In this document: positions 23,944 to 31,959 of the stretch, in pieces
Layout of the letters: each line of letters begins with the position of its first letter
How positions within the stretch are numbered: position 1 is the first letter of the stretch
DNA from: Paenibacillus xylanilyticus
GTDB lineage: Bacteria; Bacillota; Bacilli; Paenibacillales; Paenibacillaceae
Length of the DNA: 64,000 nt
Assembly (NCBI RefSeq): GCF_009664365.1
Contig: NZ_CP044310.1
Location: 6,077,501 to 6,141,500, forward strand
Reading direction: 5' to 3'
The notes under the pieces: model-generated
Told to the model about the DNA's origin: nothing
The model's database searches: none
Seen by the model: only the letters and a program-made list of their open reading frames with translations
Program-made: the position numbers and the translations under genes

Positions 23944-25386
23944 TCAGGACTGCGAAGCAGATACGGTTTTGAGGGAAGCCGAGAATGGGAAGTACGCCTT
24001 GGCATTGTTGTAGGCAATGCCTTGAACCATCTGTCCGAGCAATTCCATATCATGCGGTGCCTCTCCTTGCTCCACCCATTCCCCGATCAGGTTGCAGACC
24101 AGACGGCGGAAGTATTCGTGTCTTGTATAGGAAAGGAAGCTGCGTGAGTCCGTGAGCATCCCCACAAAACGGCTCAGCAAACCAACGTTGGCCAGTGCTC
24201 TCATCTGAGCGAGCATGCCATCCTTGGTATCGTTGAACCACCATGCTGCGCCAAGCTGAATTTTGCCTGGTATACCGCCGCCCTGGAAGCTGCCGACAAT
24301 GGCAGCCAGCACTTCATTATCCCGTGGATTCAAGGAATATAGAATGGTTTTGGGCAGTGCCTTCTCCTGCTCCAATGCGTCCAGCAGACCGATCATCGCA
24401 GAAGAGAGCGGCGTATCATTCACCGCATCATATCCGGTATCCGGTCCAAGCTGAGCGAACATCCGGCTGTTATTATTACGGGCTGCATTTATATGGAACT
24501 GCATCACCCAGCCCCGCTCCGCATATAGCTTGCCCAGGAAGGTCAGTGTAACGGTCTTGTACTTGTCCTCTTCCTCACGGCTTACTTGATGACCTGCGAG
24601 TGCTTTGGCAAAAATGGCAGCTGCTTCTTCCCGTGTTGCCTTGCCATATGGCACATAGTCCAGTGCATGGTCGGAAACTCGGCCACCTACGGAATGGAAA
24701 AACTCCACCCGGGATTCCAGCGCAGAGAGGAATGAATCATAATCAGAGATTGCTGTACCCGAAGCCTGAGACAGCTTGCTCACCCATTCGATGAAGGTAT
24801 CCCGGTTCAGTTCAAGCCCCTTATCCGGACGGAAAGAAGGCAGCACAGCTGTATCAAAGCCTTCGATTTCCTGAATCTTCAGATGGTATTCCAGAGAATC
24901 ACAAGGATCATCGGTTGTGCACACAACCGTGACATTGGATTTCGTGATCAGGTCACGTGCACCAAATCCTTCACTGTTCAGCTTGGCATTTACTTTTTCC
25001 CAGATTCCTGGAGCACTGCTCTCATTCAATACTTCATATACCCCGAAGTACCGCTGCAATTCCAGGTGGGACCAGGCATATAACGGGTTGCCGATCATCA
25101 TGGGTACCGTTTTGGCATAAGCCAGGAAACGATCGTAATCGGTCACGCCCTCACCACCAGTGATGTACTGCTCTTCGATACCGTTTGCCCGCATTAACCG
25201 CCACTTGTAGTGATCCCCGTACAACCAGGCTTCCGTAATATTGCCAAAGGTCTTGTTCTCGTAGATCTCCTGTGGACTAAGATGGCAGTGGTAGTCAATA
25301 ATCGGCATGTCCTTGGCGTAATCCTCATATAACTTGACGGCTGTCTCATTGTGCAGCAAAAATTGTTCATCCAAAAAAGACTTCAT
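23944..25386 (-). CDS. uxaC: Glucuronate isomerase
   Basis: About 480 residues, close to Bacillus UxaC. It interconverts D-glucuronate and D-fructuronate (and galacturonate/tagaturonate), the first step of hexuronate catabolism in the cytoplasm. Characteristic blocks include the metal-site DMPIIDYHCHLSPQEI near residue 30, VVCTTDDPCDSLEYH, MQFHINAARNNNSRMF and RHEYFRRLVCNLIGEWVE. The start MKSFLDEQFLL is set by similarity to the family N-terminus; the in-frame GTG at 25434 adds a basic tail. It is not next to other hexuronate genes here; the sugar importer and gluconokinase 22 kb away are a possible functional link only. Confidence 0.93.
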   Translation of the reverse strand: MKSFLDEQFLLHNETAVKLYEDYAKDMPIIDYHCHLSPQEIYENKTFGNITEAWLYGDHYKWRLMRANGIEEQYITGGEGVTDYDRFLAYAKTVPMMIGNPLYAWSHLELQRYFGVYEVLNESSAPGIWEKVNAKLNSEGFGARDLITKSNVTVVCTTDDPCDSLEYHLKIQEIEGFDTAVLPSFRPDKGLELNRDTFIEWVSKLSQASGTAISDYDSFLSALESRVEFFHSVGGRVSDHALDYVPYGKATREEAAAIFAKALAGHQVSREEEDKYKTVTLTFLGKLYAERGWVMQFHINAARNNNSRMFAQLGPDTGYDAVNDTPLSSAMIGLLDALEQEKALPKTILYSLNPRDNEVLAAIVGSFQGGGIPGKIQLGAAWWFNDTKDGMLAQMRALANVGLLSRFVGMLTDSRSFLSYTRHEYFRRLVCNLIGEWVEQGEAPHDMELLGQMVQGIAYNNAKAYFPFSASLKTVSASQS

Positions 25387-25507
25387 TCGCTTCGCACGCT
25401 CCCTTTGGGTGAGTTTACGTTCATATGGGTACACTTCCCATCTTTACGCTACACTGTTTCCTATCAAAGTTCAATAAAAAATGATAGCGTATTCAAAAAA
25501 GGTTAGT

Positions 25508-25537
25508 TTGGGCATATGCCCCCGAACAAGATATACT
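25508..25537 (+). promoter_or_regulatory. Promoter with an embedded palindrome
   Basis: TTGGGC at 25508-25513 and TATACT at 25532-25537 are 18 bases apart. The perfect 12-base palindrome GGGCATATGCCC (25510-25521) overlaps the -35 box and could be an operator. Confidence 0.5.
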
Positions 25538-25586
25538 GGTTTTAATGAACGATATGCTGATCTGAAGATCATACAAGGAGATGAAA

Positions 25587-26339
25587 TTGTTGAAAATTAC
25601 ATTTCTGGGCACAGGGGACATGTTCAGCGTAGAGCAGCATCACAACAGCATGCTCGCCGAATTTGGAGGCACGCACCTGGTCATTGATTTTCCGGAATCG
25701 AATGCCAAAGCGCTCAAAGAGATTGGGTTCCCCATGACTGATATCCATAATGTATTTATCACACATTTGCATGAAGACCACATTAACGGTGTACAGATGC
25801 TCGGATACTATTCGCAAATTGTGGGTGACCGCAAACCACGCCTGTTTATCCACGAACAGCTGGTCGAGCCGCTATGGAGCATCTTATCTCCAGGCATGCG
25901 CTACACCACTGATGGCGAGCGTACAATGAGCGATTATTATGATATCGTTCCACTGCCGGATGGAGGCTCATTCGAGCTGGGCGGCGTGACGTTTGAGACA
26001 TTCCGTACACAGCACGTTCCAGGCATGGTCAGCAATGGGATTGCTGCGAAGCCCTACTTCTACTACAGTGCAGATAGCACGCTGGATCAGGAACGGGTAG
26101 AACAGGCTGCCGCAGATGTGCAGCTGATTTTCCATGAATGCCATATGCATGATCTAGTGATCAAATCCCATACCTCGCTGAAGGACCTGGAACAACTGCC
26201 TGCGGAAGTAAGGCAAAAGACCGTCTTAATGCATTATCATGACGAATATGCAGATGCGAGTACCCGGGAACGGTTTAACCGCGAGCATGACCTGCGCATG
26301 GTCGGCACACTGGAATCATTTGAGCTGGATGAGAAATAA
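25587..26339 (+). CDS. Metallo-beta-lactamase-fold hydrolase
   Basis: About 250 residues. The zinc motif THLHEDH (HxHxDH type) lies near residue 60, with later ligands in FRTQHVPG, YSADST and FHECH, as in the RNase Z/YhfI-type branch. The N-terminus KITFLGTGDMFS is typical of this branch. The ATG at 25581 directly abuts AAGGAG and is too close; the TTG codons at 25587 and 25590 are correctly spaced, so I take a TTG start. Substrate unknown. The gene is divergent from uxaC and probably monocistronic. Confidence 0.85.
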   Translation: MLKITFLGTGDMFSVEQHHNSMLAEFGGTHLVIDFPESNAKALKEIGFPMTDIHNVFITHLHEDHINGVQMLGYYSQIVGDRKPRLFIHEQLVEPLWSILSPGMRYTTDGERTMSDYYDIVPLPDGGSFELGGVTFETFRTQHVPGMVSNGIAAKPYFYYSADSTLDQERVEQAAADVQLIFHECHMHDLVIKSHTSLKDLEQLPAEVRQKTVLMHYHDEYADASTRERFNREHDLRMVGTLESFELDEK

Positions 26340-26452
26340 GATATGTATGGGATGCTCCGAGTAGCTTCGGAAGCTGAAGCATCGTTTACTAGAAGATGAG
26401 GTGGCCTTCGTTCACGCTCCCAAATGGAGCCGGATAAAGGCTGCCTTTCTAC

Positions 26453-27058
26453 TTATTTATCCTCACTCCACGCTTTCATGTATTCGATAACTTCGGAAGA
26501 GGGTTTGGCTTTTAGATTAAAGTAATCTTCTGTTCGATCCTCATTCGGTCCATAGGAGATTTTAATGTACATATCCTCGTAGGCATGAATGATAGTGCTG
26601 TCGATCTCCGTTTCTGACTTCAACGTATATCCCCTGCTCAAGCTTAATCCTAAAGGTTCTTTGTCCGGACCGAGAGTCGTTTCGTGTGTATTGTGCACGT
26701 TAGAGTTAAGAAGCTCGGAGGCATTGATATGATTTAACATGGATGAATTTAGTGTAAAAGACTGAATTACATTATCCATTGGCACCCGAACCTCGCTTAC
26801 CAAGATTTCATTAAAGTCAGCCCCGTTTTCATGACTTACGTTTACACTTGCGGTTAATGTATAGTCATTGGGGGGATTTTCCCTGAAGGAGCCTGGGTTC
26901 TTCAAAATGTGTTGATTAAGGTCTCGTCGCTCGGAATTAAGCGTGTAGTCATCTGTTCGTCTGGGTTCACCGTTCGGCCCCTTGTTTGGAAATATGCTGC
27001 AGGCCACCAAACACACCATCAATAGTAAAAATGCCCCCGTATATATAATTCTCCTCAA
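26453..27058 (-). CDS. Secreted lipoprotein of unknown function
   Basis: About 201 residues. The signal peptide ends in LVACS (lipobox) near residue 20, so the mature protein is membrane-anchored outside. The mature sequence is polar, with many Asn and Thr, and the motif DYTL recurs three times (DDYTLNSE, NDYTLTAS, RGYTLKSE). No family recognised. Start choice is open: GTG at 27067 abuts the GGGGG site, while TTG at 27058 is well spaced. A weak stem at 26350-26383 may end a transcript from either side. Confidence 0.65.
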   Translation of the reverse strand: MRRIIYTGAFLLLMVCLVACSIFPNKGPNGEPRRTDDYTLNSERRDLNQHILKNPGSFRENPPNDYTLTASVNVSHENGADFNEILVSEVRVPMDNVIQSFTLNSSMLNHINASELLNSNVHNTHETTLGPDKEPLGLSLSRGYTLKSETEIDSTIIHAYEDMYIKISYGPNEDRTEDYFNLKAKPSSEVIEYMKAWSEDK

Positions 27059-27167
27059 TCCATCCACCCCCTAGAGTCTACATAAAAAGTATTTCAATGA
27101 TCAACGCACATGTATTTGGTTTATTATTCCATTATAGGATAGCACAATCATAAAAGCTGGACCCAGC

Positions 27168-27210
27168 AAAAAAAACCACCTGCAGGCATTCCATCGCCAT
27201 TTCAGGTGGT
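27168..27210 (-). terminator. Intrinsic terminator of the alpha-amylase gene
   Basis: On the minus strand ACCACCTG and CAGGTGGT pair across a 20-base loop and are followed by eight T. Confidence 0.8.
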
Positions 27211-27236
27211 TTCGTTGTCTATATTTATCCTCAAGC

Positions 27237-28709
27237 TTACGCAGTTGTACTCTCTTCATCAGGCAAAGCCCATACGGATAAACCTCCGCCACACACATGG
27301 AACGTAGCCCAACCGTCCTTCTCAATGGTGATGCTATCCTCGCAGCTGTGCGTCAGATCGATCCATACTTCACCGGCACGATGTTCGCCGACAAACATTC
27401 GTTTCTCGCCATCATCCCCGTTGGAGACCACCACCGCGCAACCGGAGCCCTCGATTTCTTCCACGCCGCGGCGTACCCATCCAATGGTATTGGGATGATC
27501 GAAATAATCCTCCTGCTCGCCATAAGCTTTGTTATAACGGGCAGACAGCAGGATATCCAGAATCTCCTTTTTGCCCTCCACCGGCTCAGGACCGCCAATA
27601 CCGTAATAATCGCCGTAAAAGACAACCGGATACCCATCACGACGCAGCAGGGTCAATGCATAAGCGCTGGGTTTAAACCAGTCGCCAATCCACGATTCCA
27701 GTGCTTCATGCGGCTGGGAATCATGATTATCGACAAACGTTACGGCATGCGTTGGGTGTGTCTGAACGAGCGTATCATCAAAAATTTTGGACAGGTCGAA
27801 ATCTCTGCCTGCCAGGGATGCCTCATGCAGCTTGTAGTGAAGGGACACATCGAACAGGTCGATCTGATAATCCACCGTATCCAGGAATTGACGGCAGGCA
27901 TCCAAATTGGAATTCCAGAACTCCCCTACGATGTAGAAGTCCTGACCCCGCTTGCGAATCATCTCTGCTGCAAATTCCTTGATGAATTCATGGTTAATAT
28001 GCTTGATCGCATCCAGACGAAAACCACTGCATTGCAGCGTGTCGATCAACCATTTTCCCCATTGGAGCATCTCCTTGCGGACCTCCGGGTGATTGTAGTC
28101 AATATTGGCGAACATCAGATAATCATAGTTGCCGAACTCGTCATCGACATTTTCACTCCAGTTCTTGTTCTCTCCTGCGATGCGGAATATGCCGCTGCGC
28201 TCTGTCTTGGCATCAAAGTCCGTACCGTTAAAGTGCTCGGATGTCCACTTGAAGGAGGAGTACTGGTCGCCACGACCCGGAAACGTAAATTTGGTCCAGC
28301 CTTCGATCTCGAACGGTTTGGATATTTCCTTCGTCCGGTCGTTAGGGTCCACTTCAATAACTTTAAAAAATTCCTTCTCGTCGGCACCAGCCTTATGGTT
28401 CATCACCAGGTCAACATAGACGGCAACACCGTTTTTCTGACACTCGGCAATGGCATCCACCAATTCCTGCTTGGTACCGTACTTCGTCCGCACACTGCCC
28501 TTCTGGTCGAACTCCCCAAGATCATACAGATCATAGACGCCATATCCGGTATCCTCCGGGGTAATGGCTTTGGTCACAGGGGGCACCCATACCGAATCAA
28601 TGCCTTTGGCTTTCAGCTCCGGAGCCATTTGGGCCAGTCGTTTCCAATGCTTACCGTCTGCAGCCAAATGCCATTCAAAAAACTGCATCATCGTATGATT
28701 TCTTTTCAT
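27237..28709 (-). CDS. Cytoplasmic alpha-amylase (GH13)
   Basis: About 490 residues, the size of GH13 subfamily 5 enzymes. No signal peptide is present, so it acts inside the cell on maltodextrin or glycogen-like substrates. Catalytic regions are clear: VDLVMNH (region I), GFRLDAIKH (nucleophile Asp), IVGEFW (acid/base Glu) and FVDNHDS (transition-state Asp). The N-terminus NHTMMQFFEWHLAADGKHW is typical of the cytosolic AmyS-like group. ATG 28709 has AAGGAGG ten bases upstream. No glycogen or maltose genes adjoin it. Confidence 0.93.
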   Translation of the reverse strand: MKRNHTMMQFFEWHLAADGKHWKRLAQMAPELKAKGIDSVWVPPVTKAITPEDTGYGVYDLYDLGEFDQKGSVRTKYGTKQELVDAIAECQKNGVAVYVDLVMNHKAGADEKEFFKVIEVDPNDRTKEISKPFEIEGWTKFTFPGRGDQYSSFKWTSEHFNGTDFDAKTERSGIFRIAGENKNWSENVDDEFGNYDYLMFANIDYNHPEVRKEMLQWGKWLIDTLQCSGFRLDAIKHINHEFIKEFAAEMIRKRGQDFYIVGEFWNSNLDACRQFLDTVDYQIDLFDVSLHYKLHEASLAGRDFDLSKIFDDTLVQTHPTHAVTFVDNHDSQPHEALESWIGDWFKPSAYALTLLRRDGYPVVFYGDYYGIGGPEPVEGKKEILDILLSARYNKAYGEQEDYFDHPNTIGWVRRGVEEIEGSGCAVVVSNGDDGEKRMFVGEHRAGEVWIDLTHSCEDSITIEKDGWATFHVCGGGLSVWALPDEESTTA

Positions 28710-28816
28710 CAAAAACCGACCTCCTTGATTGCTTTCGAAGCGGACGTTGGAACGGATATGTATTCGCCCTTGTTCGTTCGTTTGCTATCCAAGTAATACC
28801 CTTTTTGGCCTATGCT

Positions 28817-31162
28817 TCAATCACCCGCAGAGAAGTTTCCGGTTGAAGGGGAGATGCGCTTGTAGTCCAGCCACTCCTCGGGCAGAAGGGAACGATACGG
28901 CTCCTGGGTGAACCGATCATCCACCAACACGAGTACGCCCGTATCCTCTTCCGTCCGAATCAGCCTGCCGCCTGCCTGCAGCACCTTGTTCATCCCCGGA
29001 AAAACATAAGCATAATTGAAGCCATTGCGTCCTGAGCGGTCAAAATAGTCACGAAGCACGTTGTTTTCGAGTCCAATCTGGGGAAGCCCTGCACCGACCA
29101 CAACGACCCCATTGAGACGATCTCCCGGCAGATCCACCCCTTCTGAAAATACGCCGCCCATCACGGCAAATACGAGCCTGGTTCGTTCCGGATGCGGCTG
29201 GAATGCATTCAGGAATGCCTCCCTTTCCAGCTCATTCATGCCCTGTTCCTGCATGACCGTATCGGCCTCACTAGGAAGCTGCATGTAGGTCTCGTAGACT
29301 TCACGCATATACGGATACGATGGGAAAAAGACAAGCAGGTTGCTCCGCGGCCACTCGGATACGAGCTGATGGAGCATGCTCGCAATCGGCTGCCTGGAAC
29401 GCTGCCGGTCCTTGTAGCGAATGGACAAGGGAAGCAGCCTTACATCCAATTGTTCCCGCTGAAAGGGTGAAGGGATACGCAACGTGTAGTCCTCTTCCTC
29501 CGCACCAAGCATGTCCCGGTAATAACCCAGTGGTGACAAGGTTGCCGAGAAATGAATGATGGAACGGAACCCTTTCGCTGTCTGACGGAGCAGCACGGAT
29601 GGATCAAGACAGAACAGCTTCACTCTCACTTCGCTTCGCACACATTCGGCATACGTGACGAATCGTTCATCATACAGCTTGGCGATACGCAGGAAGTTCT
29701 GAGCTGTGAAGTAGGCATCCAGCAGCAGTTGATCCGTCTCGGCATTTCCCGAACCGCCTTCCACAAGATTCTGCTCTGCAACCATGACAAAGGGCTCAAG
29801 CAATTCAATCAGTTCCTCCGGAGCCTCCTGCTGCAGCAGCTTGCCCTCTTCTCCTCCGTTTTTGCGCAGGGTGATCAGGTACTTATCGATGGCTCCTGCA
29901 TGGTCTGTAATAGCCTTCGCGGCAGTGACACTGCTGCCCAGCGTCTTAAACTCCCTTTTGACATCCAGAAAAACAGCCTTCTCCAGCTCAGCGGAGAACA
30001 TCATGCGGCCGCGATCCACCAGATTATGCGCCTCATCGACCAGCAGCACCGTCTTGCGTTTCTGCTCCTCCAGCATGCGTTTGAGGGAAATACGCGGGTC
30101 GAAAATATAGTTATAGTCACAGATGACTGCATCGGCCGCATATGCCGCATCCAGTGAAAATTCGAACGGACACACCCGGTGCTTGCGCGCGTACTGTTCA
30201 ATGACTGGGCGTGTCATCAATGTTTCATGCTCTAGCATATCCAGCACTGCCCCATTAATGCGATCATAATACCCTTCGCACATGCCGCACTGTCCGGTAT
30301 CACAAGCTTCCTCATCCTTGAAGCAGATCTTGTCCTTGGCAGTCAGGCTGATCACATGCATGTTCAGTCCTTCCGCCTGCATTCTGGCAAAAGCCTCTTC
30401 TGCGGCAACACGAGTCGTCGTTCTTGCCGTCAGGTAGAACAATCGACTGGCTTCGCCTTCACCAATAGCCTTCACTGCGGGAAATAAGACGGACATTGTT
30501 TTCCCAATTCCGGTTGGTGCCTTGGCCATCAGTCCCTTGCCTTCACGGATAGTCTGATATACTGCGCCTGCCAGCTTGCGCTGCCCTTCCCGATACTTGC
30601 GGAATGGAAACGGCAGTTCTTTAACAGTGACATCGCGCTTCTCTTCATATGCAGCAATCATCTCGGCATAAGGAGCATATCCGGCAATGACCTCAGCAGC
30701 AAATTGCTCAAGCTCCTCACGTTCGAGCATGCGCCGATATCTTCTCTCCTGACTATTCACGGTCTGCACATAGGTAAGCTGTACCTGCATTCTTGGCTCA
30801 TCATGCTGAACGGCATACATATATGCATACATGATGGCCTGCGCCCAGTGGACCGGAAGTCCGTCGCCCAGATCATCCAGGTTGCCGGCTGTTGATTTGA
30901 TCTCATCCACAGTCAGCTGACCCTCCAGACGAATCAGACCATCACATCGCCCTTCAACGACATAGACCAGGTCTCCATGCCGGATTTCAGCTTCAAGCAC
31001 AACTTCTTTCAGATCATCTTCCGTATAATCCTTCTGCACTCTCTGGTGAATTCGGGTTCCTTCCTGCATGGATGCATTGGAGCGGAATCCGGGACGAATA
31101 CTGCCGCTGCGATATACGTATTCAACCAAAGGCCTGACTGATATTCGAATGGTATTTGTCAT
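28817..31162 (-). CDS. PD-(D/E)XK nuclease fused to XPD/DinG-type helicase
   Basis: A 781-residue protein. The first 200 residues contain a RecB-like nuclease core, VEGRCDGLI followed by VDEIKST (the D...ExK pattern). A superfamily 2 XPD/Rad3 helicase follows: Walker A KAPTGIGKT near residue 212, four clustered Cys in KICFKDEEACDTGQCGMC that probably bind a 4Fe-4S cluster, DEAH box LLVDEAHNLVD, and the C-terminal motifs VFAVMGGVFSEGVDLPG and QAGGRLIRTEEDTG. Such proteins unwind DNA 5' to 3'. The fusion suggests processing of branched or damaged DNA, perhaps in repair or defence. No partner genes adjoin it. Confidence 0.88.
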   Translation of the reverse strand: MTNTIRISVRPLVEYVYRSGSIRPGFRSNASMQEGTRIHQRVQKDYTEDDLKEVVLEAEIRHGDLVYVVEGRCDGLIRLEGQLTVDEIKSTAGNLDDLGDGLPVHWAQAIMYAYMYAVQHDEPRMQVQLTYVQTVNSQERRYRRMLEREELEQFAAEVIAGYAPYAEMIAAYEEKRDVTVKELPFPFRKYREGQRKLAGAVYQTIREGKGLMAKAPTGIGKTMSVLFPAVKAIGEGEASRLFYLTARTTTRVAAEEAFARMQAEGLNMHVISLTAKDKICFKDEEACDTGQCGMCEGYYDRINGAVLDMLEHETLMTRPVIEQYARKHRVCPFEFSLDAAYAADAVICDYNYIFDPRISLKRMLEEQKRKTVLLVDEAHNLVDRGRMMFSAELEKAVFLDVKREFKTLGSSVTAAKAITDHAGAIDKYLITLRKNGGEEGKLLQQEAPEELIELLEPFVMVAEQNLVEGGSGNAETDQLLLDAYFTAQNFLRIAKLYDERFVTYAECVRSEVRVKLFCLDPSVLLRQTAKGFRSIIHFSATLSPLGYYRDMLGAEEEDYTLRIPSPFQREQLDVRLLPLSIRYKDRQRSRQPIASMLHQLVSEWPRSNLLVFFPSYPYMREVYETYMQLPSEADTVMQEQGMNELEREAFLNAFQPHPERTRLVFAVMGGVFSEGVDLPGDRLNGVVVVGAGLPQIGLENNVLRDYFDRSGRNGFNYAYVFPGMNKVLQAGGRLIRTEEDTGVLVLVDDRFTQEPYRSLLPEEWLDYKRISPSTGNFSAGD

Positions 31163-31234
31163 ACGATCACCCGTTCTGTTTTAGTCCTTCTACTTTATCA
31201 TGAAAAGACCTGGCCAAACCAGCCATTCTGCAGA

Positions 31235-31264
31235 TTGGACTCGTCCCTCCCCATATGCTATGTT
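31235..31264 (+). promoter_or_regulatory. Putative sigma-A promoter of hmoB
   Basis: TTGGAC at 31235-31240 and TATGTT at 31259-31264 are 18 bases apart. No obvious Fur box was seen. Confidence 0.45.
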
Positions 31265-31297
31265 GAAGGGGAACGTACATTTAAGGAGGCAGATTCC

Positions 31298-31795
31298 ATG
31301 TATATTTATTTGGTTCCTTCCCCGATTCCGGACGTACTCGCCGCGTATCCACATCTGACCCTGCGGAGCGAGGAGCAGGTTCGTCTTGCCATCGAAACGT
31401 CTGAACGTCTGCTTCATATTGAGCCGGATGATAGCGTAGCCGCATATGAGGCATTTGATGCCGCAGGCTCCTGGACAGGCGGCAGCTTTGCGGTTTTGAA
31501 TAATATCCCGGTGACGGAAGACGGCCGCGGTGACTTCGAGGATCGGTTCAAAAACCGTGCACGCAAAGTGGAGGACGAGCCAGGTTTTGTCGGTATCCGG
31601 GTGCTCCGTCCCCTGAAAGATGATACGTATGTTGTACTTACCCTGTGGGAGTCAGAGGATCACTTCAAAAGCTGGCAGCAGTCTCAGGCCTATAATCATG
31701 CCCACCGCAATCGCAGTACAAGTGAAGGGCTGACCGCACAGAAACCAGCCATGTTTCCAAGAGCCTCTTATGTCACGACATATACAATAGAATAA
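31298..31795 (+). CDS. hmoB: Heme-degrading monooxygenase HmoB (IsdG-like)
   Basis: About 165 residues, matching Bacillus HmoB (YhgC). The C-terminal antibiotic-biosynthesis-monooxygenase fold contains FAVLNNIPVTEDGR, FEDRFKNRARKVEDEPGFVGIRVLRPL (split at FEDRFKNRAR and KVEDEPGFVGIRVLRPL), VLTLWESEDHFKSWQQS and a C-terminal SYVTTYTIE. The Asn in LNNI and the His in YNHAHRN are plausible active-site residues. HmoB opens heme to release iron in the cytoplasm. The start has AAGGAGG eight bases upstream. Monocistronic, with its own terminator. Confidence 0.88.
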   Translation: MYIYLVPSPIPDVLAAYPHLTLRSEEQVRLAIETSERLLHIEPDDSVAAYEAFDAAGSWTGGSFAVLNNIPVTEDGRGDFEDRFKNRARKVEDEPGFVGIRVLRPLKDDTYVVLTLWESEDHFKSWQQSQAYNHAHRNRSTSEGLTAQKPAMFPRASYVTTYTIE

Positions 31796-31850
31796 TGGGC
31801 AGTCTGGCAGACTCAAGTGCCCCACCAGTTGTACTTATGCAGCAGTTCAC

Positions 31851-31882
31851 AAGGCCTCTCCCCGAATGGGAGGGGCTTTTTC
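31851..31882 (+). terminator. Intrinsic terminator of hmoB
   Basis: A GCCTCTCCC/GGGAGGGGC stem (one mismatch) is followed by TTTTTCT. Confidence 0.8.
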
Positions 31883-31894
31883 TATTTCATACTT

Positions 31895-31924
31895 TTGACA
31901 CGACATACCATGAGGTATCATAAT
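31895..31924 (+). promoter_or_regulatory. Promoter of the LtaS-type gene with palindromic spacer
   Basis: A perfect TTGACA (31895-31900) and CATAAT (31919-31924) are 18 bases apart. ATACC-ATGA-GGTAT (31905-31918) is an inverted repeat filling the spacer, which could be an operator. Confidence 0.6.
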
Positions 31925-31959
31925 ACTTGTTAAATGAAACTTCGGAAGGGAAGGCGGTT

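Noticed and set aside
27297..28796. A 499-codon open frame antisense to the alpha-amylase gene
   Set aside because: It mirrors the amylase gene frame for its whole length, has no plausible ribosome binding site or family pattern, and is explained by codon composition of the real gene on the minus strand.
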